A stretch of 64,000 nucleotides of DNA from Trueperella bialowiezensis. GTDB lineage: Bacteria > Actinomycetota > Actinomycetes > Actinomycetales > Actinomycetaceae. The position numbers were made by a program, and so were the translations under genes. The stretch is from contig NZ_LR134476.1 in assembly GCF_900637955.1 (NCBI RefSeq), forward strand, positions 1,736,001 through 1,800,000. The letters are read 5' to 3'. The notes beneath the pieces are model-generated. The model searched no databases, was not told the DNA's origin, and was given only the letters and a program-made list of their open reading frames with translations. This document shows positions 17,801 to 29,871 of this stretch, one piece after another. The first letter of the stretch is position 1; the number at the start of each line of letters is the position of its first letter.

Positions 17801-17931
17801 TGGCTGGCTGGGTGTCTGCTGGTTTGTTCTGGTGGGTGTTTGGTTGGTTGGATCGTTTTTGTCTGGTGGCTGGCTGGGTGTCTGCTCTGTTTTGGGGTGG
17901 GTGTTTGGTTGGTTGCTGGATGTTTTTTGCC
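17801..17931 (+). repeat. Imperfect tandem repeat of about 65 bp in the rRNA leader
   Basis: TGGCTGGCTGGGTGTCTGCT occurs at 17801-17820 and again at 17867-17886; GGTGGGTGTTTGGTTGGTTG occurs at 17831-17850 and 17896-17915. The unit is thus about 65-66 bp, repeated twice with small differences. The whole leader (about 17,750-18,020) is almost free of A and C on this strand. Reading frames through it are a by-product of this bias, not genes. Confidence 0.85.
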
Positions 17932-18020
17932 AGTTTGTTTTGGTATTTTTTGGAGTCTGTTTTCAGGTTCTCTATGGATTGGATGCTTCTGCTGGTTTTT
18001 GCTGGTGGGGGTGTTTGGTT

Positions 18021-22842
<4,822 letters not shown>

Positions 22843-22912
22843 CAATATGCTGATTGTTGTTCGCGTCTACTATACGATTCTTGGCTCCCACACTGTGGGT
22901 TGCCTTTTGGTT

Positions 22913-23032
22913 TTGGTGGTGGTTTTAGCGGTGGGGTCACGCCCGGTCCCTTTCCGAACCCGGAAGCTAAGCCTGCCAGCGCCGATGGTACTGCACTTGA
23001 GAGGGTGTGGGAGAGTAGGACATCGCCACCAA
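22913..23032 (+). rRNA. rrf: 5S ribosomal RNA
   Basis: The 5' end TTGGTGGTG pairs with the 3' end CGCCACCAA. The body contains the conserved CCCGGTCCCTTTCCGAACCC loop region and GAGAGTAGGACATCGCCACC. Length is about 120 nt, and the gene sits 70 nt after the 23S gene. Confidence 0.95.
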
Positions 23033-23041
23033 CTATTTTTT

Positions 23042-23100
23042 GTGGAGGGTGTGAGAGAACCTGGGTTTGGATACCAGGGTTTCTCACACCCTCCACTTTC
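23042..23100 (+). terminator. rRNA operon terminator
   Basis: GTGGAGGGTGTGAGAGAACC and the facing GGTTTCTCACACCCTCCAC (to 23096) form a stem of about 20 bp with minor mismatches, followed by TTTC. Confidence 0.85.
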
Positions 23101-23286
23101 GTGTCTTGAGTATCGGCAACCCATGCGTGCTTAGCCGGGCAGGCCTGGCTGGTGTGGCCTAGTGGCACGGCTTCTTGTTGTTTCTGCTTATATAGCAAAA
23201 ACGCAGGATGTAGAGGGCTCCAATGCGAAACGCCGAGACTGTTCGTTCAAAACAGGGAAAACCTATGGCTAATGTGCGATACAGCT

Positions 23287-24342
23287 CTAGTTAAACCGAT
23301 TTTTCTGCGCCATAGCCCATCGTCTACCACGCGATGCATTTTTTGAAGCACGGCGTTCATCACGTCGTTGTTGCTGCGCGTATGCGGGATCATTGCGTCG
23401 AGCTTCACGTAACATCCGTTGGTAGCGTTCTAGACGTTCCGGGTCTATAACGCCATTTGCGATCATCTCCAGGACAGCGCAATCTGGCTCTGAGGAATGT
23501 GTGCAATCAGAAAAGTAGCAGTCCTCGGCTGCTTCTACTATGTCTGAAAACACTTCCTCGATTGCTGCTGGGTCTTCTACCGCGGCCAGCTCACGTACTC
23601 CGGGTGAATCGATAAGAATGAAACCGTTGGCGGCCGTGAGCGTTCGGCGTGTAGTTGTATGCCGTCCTTTACCATCTTCTTGTCGTACTGCTTGGGTGGG
23701 AAGATCAGTGCCTGTCATGATATTTATTAGGGTCGATTTGCCAGCACCGGATCGACCGAATACTACTGCGTTTCGTCCGAAGGCCAGCTCCCGTTTTAGG
23801 GAGTCAAAAGTCTGTAGATCTCCTGTTGACGTGACGAAAAACTTGTCGACGACATTGCAAGCATCGCCCCTAACTTGGTCCACGATACCATCGCCGACAA
23901 GATCGGCTTTGGTAGCAATAAGCCAGGCTTCCACCCCGCTAAAACGTGCAATGGCTGCCATCCTCTCTACCCTTGAAAGGGAGAACTGTGGCAACGGTTC
24001 TACGATGAGAAGCACATCTATATTTGCGGCAACCGGTTGGCCTTCGTGTCCTCGTTTGGAAGAAGGCCGCTCTAGAAAAGTATTACGGGGTAGCACGAAG
24101 GCGATTTTAGATTGCTCGACTGCGACCCAATCTCCGATGACGGGCGGCCAAGTATGCCCGCCCGGAGAATCTGTAGTGAGATGAAATCGTCTTCTCCCAG
24201 CTTCTGTGGCGATTTGTACGCTATCGCGATCAACAGCCACCACTCTGCCGGGGCTGGCATTTATTCTTGAGAACTGGCATAACGCAGAAAACTGCGACGC
24301 GTGAGCGCTAGTCCAACCAAGACTGGTTAAAATATCTGACAT
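23287..24342 (-). CDS. rsgA: Ribosome small-subunit GTPase, RsgA/YjeQ family
   Basis: The 351-aa protein is a circularly permuted GTPase: the TKAD element (WLIATKADLV) comes before the P-loop GRSGAGKSTLIN (about residue 196) and DSPG. An OB-fold N-terminus (about 25-90) precedes it, and a zinc knuckle CYFSDCTHSSEPDC (about 272) follows. RsgA releases late factors during 30S maturation. ATG 24342 (MSDILTSLGW) is chosen because it lies 8 bp after the upstream permease stop; the frame is open further, but there it overlaps the permease. The gene ends an apparent operon with an ABC exporter, an unusual place for rsgA. It may be the sole housekeeping copy or a paralogue; this window cannot tell. 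Confidence 0.87.
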   Translation of the reverse strand: MSDILTSLGWTSAHASQFSALCQFSRINASPGRVVAVDRDSVQIATEAGRRRFHLTTDSPGGHTWPPVIGDWVAVEQSKIAFVLPRNTFLERPSSKRGHEGQPVAANIDVLLIVEPLPQFSLSRVERMAAIARFSGVEAWLIATKADLVGDGIVDQVRGDACNVVDKFFVTSTGDLQTFDSLKRELAFGRNAVVFGRSGAGKSTLINIMTGTDLPTQAVRQEDGKGRHTTTRRTLTAANGFILIDSPGVRELAAVEDPAAIEEVFSDIVEAAEDCYFSDCTHSSEPDCAVLEMIANGVIDPERLERYQRMLREARRNDPAYAQQQRRDERRASKNASRGRRWAMAQKNRFN

Positions 24343-24350
24343 CTCGATTC

Positions 24351-25127
24351 TCACAGGGAATTGAATTTTAGACCTGAGCGCATTTTGCGGATAGCAACGC
24401 CAACCATTGACAGCCCGCCGCACGCCCACACAAAACTAACGCTAAGATCGGTGAGGATTGCAAACCAGTCGAACCCCGCACCCGCTAGTACATCCGTTAA
24501 AGCTCGCACGATTCCGGAACAGGGAATCGCATAGCTCACCGCACTGAGCCACTGTGGGAAAAGCCCGGCAGGAACAATTACGCCGGCGAGAATCGGAACA
24601 ATCGCACTAGCAATATTGGAGCCCTGATAAGGATCTGACATTGCAACTCCAAGGCCGGCCATGGATACGCCCAACAAAGCACCGACCGTCAAAACACCCA
24701 AGGTCAACACGGAGAGCACAGCGAAAGATTCGAACCCAGCAGCGCCGGTGGCGAGGGCGATAGCGCCAAGGCAGGCCAGCCCCGTGGGAAGCACGAGCAC
24801 CATTGGCATCAACGCTGAACCTATCCAATAGGCGACGTCGAGCCGTCGATACTGGTGTACCTCTTGAAAAACGCCAAGGTTACGATCAGTCGCCACTTTA
24901 GATACCACTCCGGAGGTCACACCGAGTCCCATGCCTACGAGGGTTGCCGCATGCGCGGTTCGTGCCAGGTCGGGAGCACCGAGGTCACTGCCGAGGAGAA
25001 CGTTGAAAGTAATCGATAACAGGGGAGAGATCACGATGGTCACGAGCGTCGTCCCAAAAGTAGCGAACGCGATGGACGACGCACGTGAGACGGTAAACGT
25101 TGATTGTATGCGCCCGAAGAACCCCAT
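24351..25127 (-). CDS. ABC-2-type exporter permease subunit (second)
   Basis: The 258-aa membrane protein has about six hydrophobic segments, for example ASSIAFATFGTTLVTIVISPLL, LVLPTGLACLGAIALATGA and VLTLGVLTVGALLGVSM. No enzymatic domain is visible. Its ATG overlaps the stop of the preceding permease (TAATG), so translation is coupled. With the neighbouring permease and ATPase it should make a heterodimeric exporter. Substrate is unknown; the small peptide encoded at the head of the operon is one possibility. Confidence 0.75.
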   Translation of the reverse strand: MGFFGRIQSTFTVSRASSIAFATFGTTLVTIVISPLLSITFNVLLGSDLGAPDLARTAHAATLVGMGLGVTSGVVSKVATDRNLGVFQEVHQYRRLDVAYWIGSALMPMVLVLPTGLACLGAIALATGAAGFESFAVLSVLTLGVLTVGALLGVSMAGLGVAMSDPYQGSNIASAIVPILAGVIVPAGLFPQWLSAVSYAIPCSGIVRALTDVLAGAGFDWFAILTDLSVSFVWACGGLSMVGVAIRKMRSGLKFNSL

Positions 25128-25894
25128 TAGATCACATCCAAAGTTCCGGCTACCCGTGCACGTCGAAGTGCAACCCGCCCCAAAAAGTACGCCAGCACGA
25201 GCCAGCAGGCTGTCGTCAGGAGTGTTTGACCAGCTGCAAGCGCGACGCCGTTGGGATCAGTTTTCCCTAACAGAACGCTAATGGGCTCGGTAATAGGAAT
25301 AAGCCAACCCAACGACTCGATGAACGCAGGAGCTTCGGTGGACGTAAACAGCATTCCGGAAAGAATGAAAACGGGGACGACGAGCAACTCTTCATATGTG
25401 ATCGCATTCGGTGTGAGCACAAATAAGGCGGCTATCGTAAAAGAAATGGCAAGGCACGCCAACCACAACAGGAAGACGAATAATAGGAACGTGCCCGCGG
25501 ATACGGGTGCGACTCCGTGCCCGACGTCGGAACCAATCGTGACCAGGTCCCATGCCGCCCACGAAACACCGAAGGCCAGCAAGCCGAAAAGCGACGCCGC
25601 TGATACCACTGCCGTGAGCGGTTGAAACACATTGATGCGTGCAGTCACTAAATGAACAAGTGTCCCTTTGAAGCGCTCGAAGCCGAGAATACCGGCGGCC
25701 GCCGTGGTGGTCGTCCACATGCCCACGATTGCGCTGCGCACCCATGCGACCCACGGGTCGGCGTCCCACGCGTACAGAGCAATCGCTTGAACGGCCAGCA
25801 TTGACAGGGTTGACGTCACCATGAGAAACACGAAGTAAGGAACCTTCGCAAATTCGGCGACGTGGAATCCGGTGAGACGTAATTGGCGGAGCAT
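25127..25894 (-). CDS. ABC-2-type exporter permease subunit (first)
   Basis: The 255-aa membrane protein has about six transmembrane stretches (VFLMVTSTLSMLAVQAIALYA, FLLFVFLLWLACLAISFTIA and others). Segments such as LLVVPVFILSGMLFTSTEAP and FIESLGWLIPITEPISVLLG match the ABC-2 permease pattern near the C-terminal half. Its start overlaps the ATPase stop as TAATG, and its stop overlaps the second permease in the same way. The tight coupling of three genes implies a fixed-ratio complex. Substrate is not evident from sequence. Confidence 0.75.
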   Translation of the reverse strand: MLRQLRLTGFHVAEFAKVPYFVFLMVTSTLSMLAVQAIALYAWDADPWVAWVRSAIVGMWTTTTAAAGILGFERFKGTLVHLVTARINVFQPLTAVVSAASLFGLLAFGVSWAAWDLVTIGSDVGHGVAPVSAGTFLLFVFLLWLACLAISFTIAALFVLTPNAITYEELLVVPVFILSGMLFTSTEAPAFIESLGWLIPITEPISVLLGKTDPNGVALAAGQTLLTTACWLVLAYFLGRVALRRARVAGTLDVI

Positions 25895-26895
25895 TATGAC
25901 CGCCGCAGTTCGTTGGCCATCGACACGTAGGCTTCTTCCAAGGTTGGGAGCCGAGACACGAAGTCAACAGGCACAGCTACGTGGGAGTTAGCGAAGACTC
26001 TCGTCGCGGCCTCGTGCGCCTGGGCCGGCGTGATCGGCGCCTTCCACAACAATGTGACAGCCCAGTTTGCGCCCTTTGGAGATTTCTTCACGTCTTTAAT
26101 TTCTGGCAGGTCAGCCAGCGTATCGATGACGTGGGCGTCTGACACCCGGAGCGTGCCCACCGACGTTACTGATATGCCAGCTCGCTCCTTGATCTCGCCC
26201 ACGTTTCCGGACATAAAGATTCGCCCCGCACCCAACACCGAAATCTGTGATGACAGGTCCTCGATCTCCGACATCGTGTGACTGGTCAGCAGCACGGCAT
26301 GCCCGGCGTTGGCAAGATCCTTGATGATCGCGCGAACCGTCATGGCAATATCCGGATCGAGGCCGCTGGTCGGCTCGTCCATGATCAGTAAATTCGGTTC
26401 GCCGAGCAGTGCCCGAGCAATGTGGAGCCGTTGCACCATTCCACGCGAGAACGTGTTGACCTTGTCGTCTGCCCGATCAGCAAGCGCCACAAGCTCGAGT
26501 ACCCGGTCAATCTCTGACGTGAGCCGCGAGCGGGCAACCCCAGCAAGATCTGCAAAGAAACGTAGATTTTGCCGCGCGGTTGCACGCGGATAAAAGCCGA
26601 GCTCACCACCAATGACTAGCCCCAAACTCCCTCGAGCGGCAGACGGCGACTTCACAGTATCGAAACCATTAACGACGACGTTGCCCGAGCTCGGATTAAG
26701 GATCGTCGCCGCCATCTTCACCAGGGTTGTTTTGCCTGCCCCGTTCGGGCCGATGATCGCGTGGATGTCGCCAGCGTCCACGCTCGCCGACACCCCGTCA
26801 ACTGCGAGGAACTTCCCGTTCTTGAACGTTCGAGAAACGTTGTTAAATTCGAGAACTGGCCGGTTAGTTCTGTGAGTAAATCTGCTCTGATTCAG
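25894..26895 (-). CDS. ABC exporter ATP-binding protein, probable CTG start
   Basis: The product is an ABC ATPase with Walker A GPNGAGKTT, signature FSRGMVQRL, Walker B LLIMDEPTSGLDP and switch histidine LLTSHTMSE. The usual N-terminal strands (PVLEFNNVSRTFKNGKFLAVDGVS) are encoded upstream of the first conventional start (GTG 26793), which would cut the domain just before the P-loop. The frame stays open beyond, with no ATG, GTG or TTG. A CTG at 26895 overlaps the stop of the upstream gene (CTGA) and sits 6 nt after GGAGG, so it is taken as the start, giving 333 aa. The C-terminal 90 residues resemble the extension of drug and bacteriocin-type exporters. Confidence 0.8.
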   Translation of the reverse strand: MNQSRFTHRTNRPVLEFNNVSRTFKNGKFLAVDGVSASVDAGDIHAIIGPNGAGKTTLVKMAATILNPSSGNVVVNGFDTVKSPSAARGSLGLVIGGELGFYPRATARQNLRFFADLAGVARSRLTSEIDRVLELVALADRADDKVNTFSRGMVQRLHIARALLGEPNLLIMDEPTSGLDPDIAMTVRAIIKDLANAGHAVLLTSHTMSEIEDLSSQISVLGAGRIFMSGNVGEIKERAGISVTSVGTLRVSDAHVIDTLADLPEIKDVKKSPKGANWAVTLLWKAPITPAQAHEAATRVFANSHVAVPVDFVSRLPTLEEAYVSMANELRRS

Positions 26896-28037
26896 CGTGT
26901 GCCTCCGAATGATTGGAAACCAAGGGGGTCGGTATCAATGAGACGTGCAACCACATCGGCTTCATCGTGCTGGTCTAACTTATAATACGACGCGGCGACG
27001 ATCTCCCGGAGAGCAACCATAGATTTTAACGCGCCTATATGAAAGAGTCTTCCAAATGCTTGGTTTGCAATGTTGATTGCCTCTCTGTGACGTCCTGCAT
27101 AGTATAGACCGCAAGAAAGCTCAGAGTAGGCCTCCGGAAGATATTCTGGAGATCGTTTTGCAATACGAGCACAGTTACTCTCCAGCACCGCCACGGCTTG
27201 GGTGTAGTCCCCATCTGTGACGTGGAGTTGCGCTACATTGATCGCGATTTGGCTGGAGTAACGAACAGCCATAGATGACTCAACATCATTTAAGATACGC
27301 CGGGCCAACGCGTCCTCGATGATGGTGGACGCTCGCTCAAGAAGCTGGAATGCACTTTTTAGAGCACCGGATTTTTGGACTGTGAGCGCTTCAAGATTTA
27401 ACTTCAGAGCGGTTTCAAGGGGCGAGCCAGACTGAGTTAAATGGGTGCTCTCAAAACTTGAGTTTAATATTACGGATCCATGTTCGACTCGCGAAAAACG
27501 CTTGATTTCAGCGGCAGCTAAACGGTGTGCTGCTAAGTAACGCTCGCTTGGGTCACGAGTGCGGTCTTGAGCCAGCTCAAAACACTCTCTTGATTTTTCG
27601 CTCCCTATAGCCGCGAGTACGGTGCCTGCAACTATAAAGTCGTCGTAATCGCCACTTTTTAACAGTTCTTCCCAACACATTTCGGAAGCCAATGACACCG
27701 CTTCATACGATCCAAAGAAGGTGAGAGCAGCGTCGGCGCAGATGCCAAAACTCTTGCCGGAAAAACAAATCCACTCCGCAATCTTGTCGTCACTCACCGG
27801 ATCTATGCCAGAAATGCGGCAGTGTTCAACGTAAAAGATGCTGAGTTCGTCGAACTTTCTAACACCGAGGTCCGTACTGATCACCGGGGCGGAAAGACTG
27901 CGCCACTTCCTGCCTGGTGATGGGTGTGCTCCATGAGCATCGGCGATGAGCAGGCTTCGCTCGTAAAATGCGGGAGAATGCGGGAGAAATTCGAGTTTCT
28001 CCCGCATCTCCTCAATATGGCTTTGAATATAATTCAC
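26892..28037 (-). CDS. TPR-like helical protein of unknown function in the exporter cassette
   Basis: The 381-aa soluble protein has no signal peptide or membrane segment. The C-terminal half (about 210-365) reads as repeated helix pairs typical of tetratricopeptide repeats (SAFQLLERASTIIEDALARR, YTQAVAVLESNCARI, YSELSCGLYYAGRHREAINI, ALREIVAASYYKLDQHDEAD). No HTH or catalytic motif was seen in the N-terminal half. It begins at GTG 28037, 12 nt after the small peptide gene, and its stop overlaps the exporter ATPase start. The pairing of a small peptide with a TPR protein recalls peptide-sensing Rap/Rgg-type partners, but no homology is claimed. GC content is below that of flanking housekeeping genes. 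Confidence 0.65.
   Translation of the reverse strand: MNYIQSHIEEMREKLEFLPHSPAFYERSLLIADAHGAHPSPGRKWRSLSAPVISTDLGVRKFDELSIFYVEHCRISGIDPVSDDKIAEWICFSGKSFGICADAALTFFGSYEAVSLASEMCWEELLKSGDYDDFIVAGTVLAAIGSEKSRECFELAQDRTRDPSERYLAAHRLAAAEIKRFSRVEHGSVILNSSFESTHLTQSGSPLETALKLNLEALTVQKSGALKSAFQLLERASTIIEDALARRILNDVESSMAVRYSSQIAINVAQLHVTDGDYTQAVAVLESNCARIAKRSPEYLPEAYSELSCGLYYAGRHREAINIANQAFGRLFHIGALKSMVALREIVAASYYKLDQHDEADVVARLIDTDPLGFQSFGGTR
27968..28007. repeat. Tandem decamer and perfect 12-bp inverted repeat in the 5' end of the TPR gene
   Basis: ATGCGGGAGA is present twice in tandem (27968-27977, 27978-27987). The second copy continues into ATGCGGGAGAAA (27978-27989), which pairs exactly with TTTCTCCCGCAT (27996-28007) across a TTCGAG loop. 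In the mRNA this hairpin would lie about 30-60 nt after the GTG start. Confidence 0.85.
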
Positions 28038-28049
28038 TGCGTCACCAAA

Positions 28050-28163
28050 TCATCGCGGATCCGGCTTCAATCCTCCACCATGATTCCACGCGTGCATGAG
28101 ATCAGAGAACTGCCCGAGTTTCTTTGCTTCAAGCTTGGCTGCGATCTTTTCGGCCTTTTTCAT
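28050..28163 (-). CDS. Candidate small peptide gene (37 aa) heading the TPR/ABC cassette
   Basis: ATG 28163 is preceded by GAAGGAG with a 5-nt gap, a near-ideal ribosome site, and encodes 37 residues. The first two thirds are a basic amphipathic helix (MKKAEKIAAKLEAKKLGQ), followed by FSDLMHAWNHGGG and the tail LKPDPR. There is no signal peptide and no cysteine. The Gly-Gly(-Gly) before a short tail recalls double-glycine leaders, but the linked ABC ATPase has no peptidase domain. The frame is open further upstream to a TTG at 28397 (115 codons), so a longer protein is the alternative; the strong ribosome site favours the short form. Function unknown. Confidence 0.5.
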   Translation of the reverse strand: MKKAEKIAAKLEAKKLGQFSDLMHAWNHGGGLKPDPR

Positions 28164-28444
28164 GTTTACTCCTTCAACGAGTAGTTTTGATTCCATTTTC
28201 AGTCTCTCTAATCTAGAGCTAGTCCAAATAATTGAGACAGCTTCTAGTAGAGCACATCCAGCTACCCAAGTGTTAGGTTTCCCAACTAACCGCGTTGTGA
28301 GGTGCATCACAGTTCGGGCGTGCTCGGCTACGCTTGCCGAGCACTTTAAGAGAATCCCCAACGCCCTTAAGTAGGTAGCACGCAGGTAACTGGGCAAAAG
28401 GGGCTTTGGGATATCATCACGACTTGGATTGCGCTATATAATCT
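28164..28444. other. Intergenic stretch upstream of the candidate peptide gene
   Basis: This AT-richer region lies between the amino-acid importer ATPase and the peptide cassette. It must contain the promoter of the peptide-TPR-ABC operon (minus strand), but no convincing -35/-10 pair stands out. It also forms the 5' part of the alternative 115-codon frame that reads to a TTG at 28397. Confidence 0.4.
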
Positions 28445-29197
28445 TCACGAAGCAGCGAAAATAGCCAAGAACTTAGCGATTCGCTCGGTAGGCGCATCGA
28501 AGAATGCTGCGGGATCGCCGTCGTAATCCACCCGCCCGTCTTGGAGGAAGATGATGCGGTCGGCGCTGTGGCGGGCGAAGGCCATGTCGTGAGTGACGAC
28601 GATGAGCCCGGTGTCAGCAGACGCGATGTCAGCGAGCACGCGGCGTACCTCCACCGCCAGCTCCGGATCGAGCGCGGAGGTCGGCTCGTCGCACAGCAGG
28701 AAGTCCGGCTCCATGGCAAGCGCGCGGGCGATAGCCACCCGCTGGCGTTGCCCGCCCGAAAGCTGGTACGGGTAGGCGCTCTCCCGCCCGGCGAGCCCTA
28801 CTTTGGCCAGCAGGTCGTCGGCAAGCTGGTCGGCCTCGTCCTTGCTGCGCCCCTTCGATTTCACGACGCCGAGCGTCACGTTCTCGCGTGCTTTCAAGTG
28901 TGGAAAGAGCTGGAAATCTTGGAACACCATCGCCGAATGCGCACGCACCCGGCGTTTGGTCTGCTCGGGGACGCGCCCGCCGAAATCCACGGTGACGTCC
29001 GCGAACTCGAGTGTGCCGGAGTCAGGGAACTCGAGCAGGTTCACACACCGTAGCAGCGTTGACTTGCCAGAACCGGACGGGCCGAGCACCACCGTCGTCT
29101 CGTCAGAACGAAAGTCGAGCGAGATCGAGTCGAGTGCGACGACGTCGTCGTTCGTCTTAGACGTGAACGTCTTCGAAAGATTGCGTAGTCGGAGCAT
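28445..29197 (-). CDS. Polar amino-acid ABC importer, ATP-binding subunit
   Basis: The 250-aa GlnQ/TcyN-type ATPase has Walker A GPSGSGKST, a Q-loop (VFQDFQLFPHL), the signature LSGGQRQRVAIARAL, Walker B LLCDEPTSALDP and the H-switch VVTHDM. Length and motifs are those of polar amino-acid importers. Its start overlaps the permease stop. It is the last gene of an importer operon headed by a cystathionine gamma-synthase/lyase homologue, suggesting cystine, methionine or a related sulfur compound as substrate. Confidence 0.9.
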   Translation of the reverse strand: MLRLRNLSKTFTSKTNDDVVALDSISLDFRSDETTVVLGPSGSGKSTLLRCVNLLEFPDSGTLEFADVTVDFGGRVPEQTKRRVRAHSAMVFQDFQLFPHLKARENVTLGVVKSKGRSKDEADQLADDLLAKVGLAGRESAYPYQLSGGQRQRVAIARALAMEPDFLLCDEPTSALDPELAVEVRRVLADIASADTGLIVVTHDMAFARHSADRIIFLQDGRVDYDGDPAAFFDAPTERIAKFLAIFAAS

Positions 29198-29868
29198 TAG
29201 GCGTCACTTTCTATGAATCGGGACGTGCGCTTTTCGAGAGCCATCTGCAGCCACGTGAGCAGGGTGCTGATCACCAGGTAGATGACGGCCACCTGGATGT
29301 ACATGAGCAGCGGCTCGAAATTGCGCGAGGCAATGAACTGGGCTTGTAAGAACACGTCGACGAGCGTGATCGACGAAACCAGCGACGTCCCTTTCACCAA
29401 GTCAATGAAATTGGACGTGAGCGTAGGGATCGCCACCCGGAAACCCTGAGGGACGACGACGTAGCGCAAAATCTGCACATGCGTCAGGTTAAGCGACCTG
29501 CCGGCTTCCCACTGCCCCTTAGGGACGGAGGTCAGTCCGCCGCGCAAAGCCTCCGCATTATACGCGCCTGTGTTTGCGGCGAGTGTGCAGATTGCGGCCG
29601 GCCAGGCATCGATCTGGATGCCGGCCGACCCCAATCCGAAGAACACGATAAAGAGCTGCACCAGAAGGGGAGTGCCGCGGAAAATCCACACGTACACGGC
29701 GCCCAGCTGGCTGAGTACCGGCACCCTTTCGAAACGCACGATCGCCACCACGATCCCGATGGCAAACGCCAGCAGAAACGACACCACTGCCAGAGGGATC
29801 GTCACCTTGACCGTGGCGGAAAGTAGCGTGGGGAATGATTCACTCCAAATCTCGATAGCTCGTTGCAT
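29197..29868 (-). CDS. Polar amino-acid ABC importer, permease subunit
   Basis: The 223-aa HisM/TcyL-type permease has five to six membrane segments (AVVSFLLAFAIGIVVAIVRF, YVWIFRGTPLLVQLFIVFFGL). The cytoplasmic EAA loop reads EALRGGLTSVPKGQWEAGRSLNLT, with VVPQGFRVAIPTLTSNFIDLVKGTSL after it. It sits 3 nt downstream of the binding-protein gene and overlaps the ATPase gene. One permease type is present, so the complex is probably a homodimer. Confidence 0.9.
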   Translation of the reverse strand: MQRAIEIWSESFPTLLSATVKVTIPLAVVSFLLAFAIGIVVAIVRFERVPVLSQLGAVYVWIFRGTPLLVQLFIVFFGLGSAGIQIDAWPAAICTLAANTGAYNAEALRGGLTSVPKGQWEAGRSLNLTHVQILRYVVVPQGFRVAIPTLTSNFIDLVKGTSLVSSITLVDVFLQAQFIASRNFEPLLMYIQVAVIYLVISTLLTWLQMALEKRTSRFIESDA

Positions 29869-29871
29869 GGT

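Noticed and set aside
28096-28374. 92-codon plus-strand frame opposite the peptide gene
   Set aside because: No ribosome site and complementary to the better-supported minus-strand gene.
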